This document shows positions 59,031 through 64,000 of a stretch of DNA of 64,000 bases, piece by piece; positions within the stretch are counted from its first letter, which is position 1; each line of letters opens with the position of its first letter. The translations under genes and the position numbers were made by a program. Source of the DNA: Streptomyces justiciae (GTDB lineage Bacteria > Actinomycetota > Actinomycetes > Streptomycetales > Streptomycetaceae); assembly GCF_015163075.1 (NCBI RefSeq), contig NZ_JADDXU010000023.1, forward strand, positions 1 to 64,000. Direction: 5' to 3'. The notes under the pieces were generated by a model, which saw only the letters and a program-made list of their open reading frames with translations, was not told the origin of the DNA and searched no databases.

Positions 59031-59539
59031 CGACTTCGACTTACGACTCAGGGACACCCGGCGGGATCGTCTCCTCTGTGACCGGCCAACAGCTGCTCGC
59101 GGCGTTCGCGGGTCTCCGCAAGGGCCTGCGGCGGTGGGTACAGGTCAACATGCCCGCGGCCAGCGGCGCGATGACGGTGCCCCGCGCCATCCTGCTCCTC
59201 GGCCTGACGCTCAAGAGCGAACCGGCCGGAATGAGCGAGCTCGGCGAACCCCTGGGCCTGTCCCCCAGAAACATGACCGTCCTGGTCGACGGACTGGAGA
59301 AGGAAGGACTCGTCCGCCGGGTCACCCATCCCCGTGATCGCCGGATCAGGCTGGTCGAGCTCACCCCGGCCGGTCGACAGGTGGTCGAGCAGGAACTCGC
59401 CCCCTCGCAAGCAGCCGCCGCGGCACTCTTCGACGACTTCACGTCCGAAGAACGCAGCGAACTGCTCAGGCTTCTGGCCAAGGTGGGCGACTCCCTGCGC
59501 GCACGCGGCATAGAGATGCCCTCCTACGGCCAAGGCTGA
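59027..59539 (+). CDS. MarR-family regulator 2
   Basis: A 170-residue paralogue of MarR 1 with the recognition stretch GEPLGLSPRNMTVLVDGLEK unchanged and small differences elsewhere (for instance LVELTPAGRQVVEQ). GTG 59027 follows AAGGAG at 59017-59022; an in-frame TTG at 59012 is less likely. It lies back to back with the short-chain dehydrogenase and is followed 21 bases later by a sensor kinase gene. Because the recognition helix is identical, the two MarR proteins may bind each other's operators. Confidence 0.9.
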   Translation: MSTSTYDSGTPGGIVSSVTGQQLLAAFAGLRKGLRRWVQVNMPAASGAMTVPRAILLLGLTLKSEPAGMSELGEPLGLSPRNMTVLVDGLEKEGLVRRVTHPRDRRIRLVELTPAGRQVVEQELAPSQAAAAALFDDFTSEERSELLRLLAKVGDSLRARGIEMPSYGQG

Positions 59540-59560
59540 CCCCGGCTCGGGAGGCGAGAG

Positions 59561-60757
59561 GTGACTTCAGCAACCAGCGGTCCCGGGCGCCCACCGGCCA
59601 TGGACGTGCTGTTGGCCGTAGCGGTGTACGGCATCTCGATGCTGGTGCCGGTCATGGACGGGAACAGCAGCACCGGGCCGTGGACCGCCCGGGGCGCGTT
59701 CTTCGGGGCCGTGATCTGCGCGTCCCTGGTCTTCCGGCGGCGCCTGCCGTGGGCGGTGCTCCTCGCGACGGCCTCGGGAACGGCCGTCTACCTGGCGTCC
59801 AGCCCGCACAAGAGCCCGCTGATGCCGGCCACGATGATCGCGATGTACACCTGCGCACTGCACCGGCCGCGGCGCGAGGCGGTGGCGGCGGTCACCGTCG
59901 TCGCGGTCCTGCTGGCCGGCGTGAGCGTGGTGTTCGGTCACGGCGGATGGCTGGGCCCGGAGAGCATCGCGCTGATCGCGTTGAGCGCCTCGGCCGCTGC
60001 GGTCGGCTTCGCGGTCCGCAACCGGCGCGCCTACATCGCCGCCGTCGAGGAGCGGGCGCGGCGGGCCGAGCAGACGCGGGAGGAGGAGGCGCACCGCCGG
60101 GTCATCGACGAGCGGCTGCGTATCGCCCGGGAGCTGCACGACGTCCTGGCCCACCACATAGCCCTCATCAACGTGCAGGCGGCGGTCGTGGACCACGTAC
60201 TGGAGACGGACCCCCGGCAGGCCAGGGAGTCCCTCGCGCACATCCGGCGGGCCGCCCGGTCCTCCCTGACGGAGGTCCGCACCTCGATCGGGCTGCTGCG
60301 GCGGCCGGACGCCCCCGACGAGGCGGCCGTGGAGCCGTCCCCCGGGGTGGACGCGCTGCCCGACCTCATCGCGGGGTTCGCAGCCGCTGGCCTGATCGTC
60401 GACCAGAAGGTCACCGGACCGCCCGTCGACCTGCCTGCGGCGGTGGGGCTCACCGCGTACCGGGTCGTCCAGGAGGCGCTGACGAACGCGAGCAAGTACG
60501 CCTGTCAACCCTTCGCCGAGCTGGAACTCCACTATCTGCCGTCCGCGTTGCGGATCCACGTCCGCAACCGGTCGGATCCCGCGGCGCGTTCGGGACTCTC
60601 CACCGGGCTGGACGCCCTGGAACGCGGGGAAGGCGGCCATGGGCTGCTCGGCATGCGGGAACGCGCGCATGCCCTTGGCGGAACGTTCACGGCGCGCACG
60701 GCCGACGGCTGGTTCGAGGTGCGCGTCCTCCTGCCGCACGAAGGGGCGGGAACATGA
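59561..60757 (+). CDS. sensor histidine kinase, NarL type
   Basis: A 398-residue membrane kinase: several helices in the first 160 residues, then a HisKA_3 domain with the phospho-His in ARELHDVLAHHIALI and a C-terminal ATPase (VVQEALTNASKYA, GHGLLGMRERAHALGG). GTG 59561 follows GGGAGG. The stop overlaps the ATG of its response regulator. Short distance from MarR 2 suggests they may be cotranscribed. Signal unknown. Confidence 0.9.
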   Translation: MTSATSGPGRPPAMDVLLAVAVYGISMLVPVMDGNSSTGPWTARGAFFGAVICASLVFRRRLPWAVLLATASGTAVYLASSPHKSPLMPATMIAMYTCALHRPRREAVAAVTVVAVLLAGVSVVFGHGGWLGPESIALIALSASAAAVGFAVRNRRAYIAAVEERARRAEQTREEEAHRRVIDERLRIARELHDVLAHHIALINVQAAVVDHVLETDPRQARESLAHIRRAARSSLTEVRTSIGLLRRPDAPDEAAVEPSPGVDALPDLIAGFAAAGLIVDQKVTGPPVDLPAAVGLTAYRVVQEALTNASKYACQPFAELELHYLPSALRIHVRNRSDPAARSGLSTGLDALERGEGGHGLLGMRERAHALGGTFTARTADGWFEVRVLLPHEGAGT

Positions 60758-61422
60758 CGATCAAAATCTTGCTGGCCGACGATCAAGAGCTGGTCAGGGC
60801 CGGCTTCAAGGTCCTGGTGAACTCCACGCCCGACATGGAGGTGGTGGGCGAGGCGTCCGACGGAAGGGAGGCGGTCCGGCTCGCCGCCGGGGCCGACGTC
60901 GTGCTGATGGACATCCGGATGCCCGGCGCGGACGGCCTCACCGCCACCCGGCAGATCACCTCCGCGCTGCCGCACGTCCGGGTCCTGGTGCTGACCACGT
61001 TCGAGGTCGACGAGTACGTGTTTGCCGCGTTGCGCAGCGGGGCAAGCGGGTTCCTCGGCAAGGGCGTGGAGCCGGCGGAGCTTCAGCAGGCGATCCGCTT
61101 GGTGGCGCGGGGGGAGGAACTGCTGTCCCCGGTTGCGACGCGGGCGTTGATCGCCCGGTTCCTGCGCGGGCCCGCGCAGGACACCGGTGCCGCCGCCGAG
61201 CGGCTTGGGGTGCTCACTGATCGGGAGCGGGAGACCCTCGTCCTGGTGGCGGCCGGGCTCGGCAACGACCAGATCGCCGGACGGCTGGGGATCAGCCCGT
61301 CCACCGCCAAGACCCATGTGAACCGCACGCAGGCCAAGCTCGGTGTGCATGACCGGGCCCAACTGGTCATGCTCGCCTACGAGACGGGCCTGGTCCGGGC
61401 TGGCTCTCCGCCCGTGGTGTAG
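60754..61422 (+). CDS. LuxR/NarL-family response regulator
   Basis: A 222-residue regulator with DD at 9-10, phospho-acceptor Asp53 (VVLMDIRMPG), LVLTTFEVDEYV and a lysine in FLGKGV; C-terminal HTH LTDREREtLVLVAAGLGNDQIAGRL with STAKTHVNRTQAKL. ATG 60754 overlaps the kinase stop. It is followed by a transporter gene after about 110 bases; regulation of that transporter is likely but not proven. Confidence 0.93.
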   Translation: MTIKILLADDQELVRAGFKVLVNSTPDMEVVGEASDGREAVRLAAGADVVLMDIRMPGADGLTATRQITSALPHVRVLVLTTFEVDEYVFAALRSGASGFLGKGVEPAELQQAIRLVARGEELLSPVATRALIARFLRGPAQDTGAAAERLGVLTDRERETLVLVAAGLGNDQIAGRLGISPSTAKTHVNRTQAKLGVHDRAQLVMLAYETGLVRAGSPPVV

Positions 61423-61455
61423 GGCGGTACCGCGATCGCGGTAGGGCGGAAACCA

Positions 61456-61468
61456 TCCGTCAGACGGA
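61456..61468. promoter_or_regulatory. short palindrome upstream of the MMPL gene
   Basis: TCCGTC-A-GACGGA, perfect 6-bp arms and a 1-base centre, in the gap before the MMPL gene; a possible operator. Confidence 0.3.
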
Positions 61469-61534
61469 CGGGTCGGGTGGCTCGCGCGGATGACGCTGGA
61501 GGCATCGTGTCCGCCTCGCTCGTGAGGAGTTCCC

Positions 61535-63709
61535 TTGTCCGCCCTTGCCCGCTGGTGCTACCGCCACCGGTTCGTCGTTGTGCTCCTCTGGGTGGCGTTG
61601 CTAGCCGGTGTGGGCCTGGCGTCGACTGCCGCCGGTACCAAGGCCAGCGACAGCTTCTCCCTGCCCGGTACCGAGTCGTCCAAGGCGCTCGAACTGCTGC
61701 AGGAGACAATGCCGGCCCAGTCCGGCGCCACCGCGACGGTCGTGTGGGAGTCGGACGGTGACGTCGAGGACGCCGCCGTCAAGGACCGGATGACCGCCAC
61801 CCTCGACCAACTGGCCGACATCCCGCAAGTGGCCGCGATCACCAGCCCGTACAGCAAGCAGGGCGCGAAGCAGATCAGCGACGACGGGCACATCGCCTAC
61901 GCCGCCGTGAACTTCACCAAGCAGGCCATGGACCTGGACAAGGCCAATCTGGAGAAGTTCGTCGACACGGCCGAGAAGGCGCGCGTCGACGGGCTGAAGG
62001 TGGAGCTCGGCGGCGATCCGATCGGGCAGGTCGAGGAGTCCGAGCAGAGCCTGAGCGAGCTCGTCGGTGTGGTCGCCGCCGCGATCGTGCTGTTCGTGGC
62101 GTTCGGCTCGCTGTTCGCGATGCTGCTGCCGATCGCCACGGCGATCGCCGGGGTCGGCGTCGGCCTCATGACCGTCACCCTGCTCACCCACGTCATGAAC
62201 ATCGGCGAGGTCGGCCCCATCCTGGGCGCGCTTATCGGTCTCGGCGTCGGCATCGACTACGCGCTGTTCATCGTCACCCGGCACCGCTCCAACCTGAAGT
62301 CCGGCATGGACATGGAGGCGTCGGTCATCAAGGCCATCGACACCTCCGGCCGCGCGGTGCTGTTCGCCGGCGGTACCGTCGTGGTCGCCCTGTTCGGCCT
62401 GTTCGTGCTCGGCGTGGACTTCCTCAACGGCATGGCGGTGGCGTCGGCGACGGCCGTGGTCTTCACCGTTCTCGCCGCGGTCACCCTGTTGCCCGCGCTG
62501 CTCGGCTTCATCGGCATGCGGGTGCTGAGCCGTAAGGAACGCCGCACGCAGACCGATCTCCGCGAAAACCGGCCGGGCATGTGGGCTCGCTGGGCCGTGA
62601 TCGCCGAACGGCGCCGGGTGGTCCTTTCGGTGATCTCTTTGGCGGTGGTCACCGTGCTCGCCCTGCCGGTGCTCTCACTGCGGCTGGGCTCCTCGGACGC
62701 CGGTAACAACCCCGAAGACACCACCACCCGCAAGGCATACGACCTCCTGGCCGACGGCTTCGGCCCCGGGTTCAACGGTCCGCTCCAGCTCGTCGCGGAG
62801 ACGCCGGGCTCCGGCGACCGGCAGGCTCTGGAGAGCCTGGCCACGCAGGTCTCCGACACCAAGGGCGTCGCCGACGTGACCCTGCTCCCGGCGGGGGCCG
62901 ATGCCAAGGTCGGCATCGTCCAGGTCTTCCCGACAACGTCCCCGCAGTCCGAGGACACCGCGGACCTCATCAACCACCTCCGCGACGATGTGATCCCGGC
63001 CGCCGAGAAGGGCACGACGCTCCAGGTCTACGTGGGCGGCCAGACGGCGATCTTCGACGATTTCGCCGAGGTGCTGACCGGCAAGCTCCCGCTGTTCCTC
63101 ACGGTCATCGTTGCGCTCGGCTGCCTGTTGCTGCTCCTGGCGTTCCGCAGTCTGATGGTGCCGCTAGTCGCCGCCGTGATGAACATCCTCGCCACCGCCG
63201 CCTCCTTCGGCGTGATCGTCGCGTTCTTCCAGTACGGCTGGGGTTCGGAGCGCCTCGGCTGGGGTGCGGCCGGACCCGTGGAGGCGTTCCTGCCGGTGAT
63301 CATGCTGTCGGTGCTGTTCGGTCTGTCGATGGACTACCAGGTGTTCCTCGTCAGCCGGATGCACGAGGAGTGGATCCACACCCGCGACAACAAGCGGGCC
63401 GTCTCGGTGGGCATCGCGGAGACGGGGCGTGTCATCACCGCCGCGGCCACCATCATGTTCTGCGTGTTCATCGCCTTCTCCTTCGGCGGTGAGCGGATCG
63501 TCGCCGAGTTCGGGATCGGCTTGGCCGCCGCCGTGGCGATCGACGCGTTCGTCCTGCGCACGGTCCTGGTCCCGGCGACGATGTACCTGCTCGGCAAGGC
63601 CAACTGGTGGATTCCCGGCTGGCTCGACAAGCGCCTCCCGCACCTGTCCGTCGAAGGCCCGGCGGAGACGGTCGAGGAGGACCGGCAGCCCGAGCCGGTC
63701 TCCCGCTGA
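61535..63709 (+). CDS. MMPL family transporter
   Basis: A 724-residue RND-type membrane protein. Twelve helices: one at the N-terminus (FVVVLLWVALLAGVGLAS), a large external loop, five helices containing LGVGIDYALFIVTRHRS, then a second loop and five more with LFGLSMDYQVFLVSRMHEEW. These DY motifs carry the proton-relay aspartates. Such proteins export lipids, peptides or drugs. TTG 61535 with GAGGAG upstream is the best start. It follows a two-component system, and an unidentified minus-strand gene lies beyond it. Confidence 0.92.
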   Translation: MSALARWCYRHRFVVVLLWVALLAGVGLASTAAGTKASDSFSLPGTESSKALELLQETMPAQSGATATVVWESDGDVEDAAVKDRMTATLDQLADIPQVAAITSPYSKQGAKQISDDGHIAYAAVNFTKQAMDLDKANLEKFVDTAEKARVDGLKVELGGDPIGQVEESEQSLSELVGVVAAAIVLFVAFGSLFAMLLPIATAIAGVGVGLMTVTLLTHVMNIGEVGPILGALIGLGVGIDYALFIVTRHRSNLKSGMDMEASVIKAIDTSGRAVLFAGGTVVVALFGLFVLGVDFLNGMAVASATAVVFTVLAAVTLLPALLGFIGMRVLSRKERRTQTDLRENRPGMWARWAVIAERRRVVLSVISLAVVTVLALPVLSLRLGSSDAGNNPEDTTTRKAYDLLADGFGPGFNGPLQLVAETPGSGDRQALESLATQVSDTKGVADVTLLPAGADAKVGIVQVFPTTSPQSEDTADLINHLRDDVIPAAEKGTTLQVYVGGQTAIFDDFAEVLTGKLPLFLTVIVALGCLLLLLAFRSLMVPLVAAVMNILATAASFGVIVAFFQYGWGSERLGWGAAGPVEAFLPVIMLSVLFGLSMDYQVFLVSRMHEEWIHTRDNKRAVSVGIAETGRVITAAATIMFCVFIAFSFGGERIVAEFGIGLAAAVAIDAFVLRTVLVPATMYLLGKANWWIPGWLDKRLPHLSVEGPAETVEEDRQPEPVSR

Positions 63710-63731
63710 TCTTTGTCCGCATCGTGGGGCT

Positions 63732-63769
63732 GCTCATGCCCCGGTTCGTTCTCGGGCCGAGGCATGAGC
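63732..63769 (+). terminator. stem-loop after the MMPL gene
   Basis: GCTCATGCC (63732-63740) and GGCATGAGC (63761-63769) are perfect 9-bp complements with an inner partial pairing; located 22 bases past the MMPL stop. Confidence 0.6.
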
Positions 63770-63867
63770 GCCCTGACATGAGATCTCGTCAGCGTCAGGC
63801 CGTGTTCCGGAAAATGTGAGACCCGAGGAGGGGAGTGGCAGCGATGTGTGTCCTGCCCGTGTCCCTG

Positions 63868-64000
63868 TCAACTCGGCGCGCTGGAGGCCGTGTGTGGGCG
63901 CAGAGCGGGCAGCCCCGCGGCGATCGCACCCAGGAGCCGCCGCAGGGTCGGCTCGAATTCAGGCCGCGCCGCCGCGAGTTCGGGGTTGCGCTCGTACGCC
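63868..64000 (-). CDS. C-terminal fragment of an unidentified protein (possibly TetR)
   Basis: The minus strand carries 43 codons of an open frame (AYERNPELAAARPEFEPTLR... to TASSAPS) before a stop at 63868-63870; the rest is outside the window. The helical RNPELAAARPEFEPTLRRLLGAIA would fit the ligand domain of a TetR-type regulator, which is often beside MMPL transporters, but this is only inference. Confidence 0.4.
   Translation of the reverse strand, partial: AYERNPELAAARPEFEPTLRRLLGAIAAGLPALRPHTASSAPS

Noticed and set aside
1..64000. CRISPR arrays, rRNA and tRNA genes
   Set aside because: No regularly spaced identical repeats, rRNA-like stretch or tRNA cloverleaf was recognised on either strand.

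Overview
The window is high-GC actinobacterial DNA, almost certainly from a Streptomyces chromosome. The evidence is the gene order M23 peptidase / rpsB-tsf / pyrH / frr-cdsA ... rlmN, frequent GTG and TTG starts, many NarL- and OmpR-type two-component pairs, and dispersed short repeats that I recognise as Streptomyces-typical. No tRNA, rRNA or CRISPR array was seen.

Region 1 (1-24.4 kb) looks like conserved core. It carries the translation and membrane-lipid genes rpsB, tsf, pyrH, frr and cdsA, with a strong terminator between tsf and pyrH. Then come an SRPBCC protein, an alpha/beta hydrolase, rlmN and a TPP-riboswitch-controlled thiamine ABC transporter (thiB, thiP, thiQ). Next are an LAETG cell-wall protein, a LOG-family protein, a VOC protein and a two-gene ABC transporter. 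A polyamine/GABA catabolic set follows (class III aminotransferase, Lrp/AsnC regulator, aldehyde dehydrogenase), then an OmpR two-component system with a small secreted protein, and a PotD-like polyamine-binding lipoprotein. The polyamine transporter stops after the binding protein.

Region 2 (24.4-31.0 kb) is a mobile or accessory island. It holds a co-directional set encoding a DUF6083-like cysteine-rich protein, a compact FBH1/UvrD-type helicase and a large TniQ-family protein. Beside it sits an XRE regulator divergent from a cysteine-rich protein of unknown function, plus a probable transposase scrap. No TniA or TniB partner is visible. Two direct copies of TAGTTGGCAC sit at the potD-side edge.

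Region 3 (31.0-49.5 kb) is an accessory metabolic block. Two paralogous TetR regulators and six intergenic regions, each with a pair of the same palindrome (about AGCGGACANNTGTCCGCT), appear to form a local regulon. Its apparent members are a three-subunit molybdenum hydroxylase, xdhC, two paralogous NAD(P)H-binding proteins, an aldo/keto reductase, a BBE-type FAD oxidase, an amidohydrolase and a dienelactone-hydrolase-like enzyme. An ABC-2 exporter with its own NarL two-component system and a secreted SnoaL-like protein lie inside this block and lack the palindrome.

Region 4 (49.5-64 kb) begins and ends with two near-identical MarR genes whose divergent promoter regions are also duplicated. 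One faces a redox series: ferric-reductase-like flavocytochrome, FMN-binding protein, a second molybdenum hydroxylase and a small b-type cytochrome-like membrane protein. The other faces a short-chain dehydrogenase. A membrane metallophosphoesterase, a third NarL two-component system, an MMPL transporter and the end of an unidentified gene complete the window.
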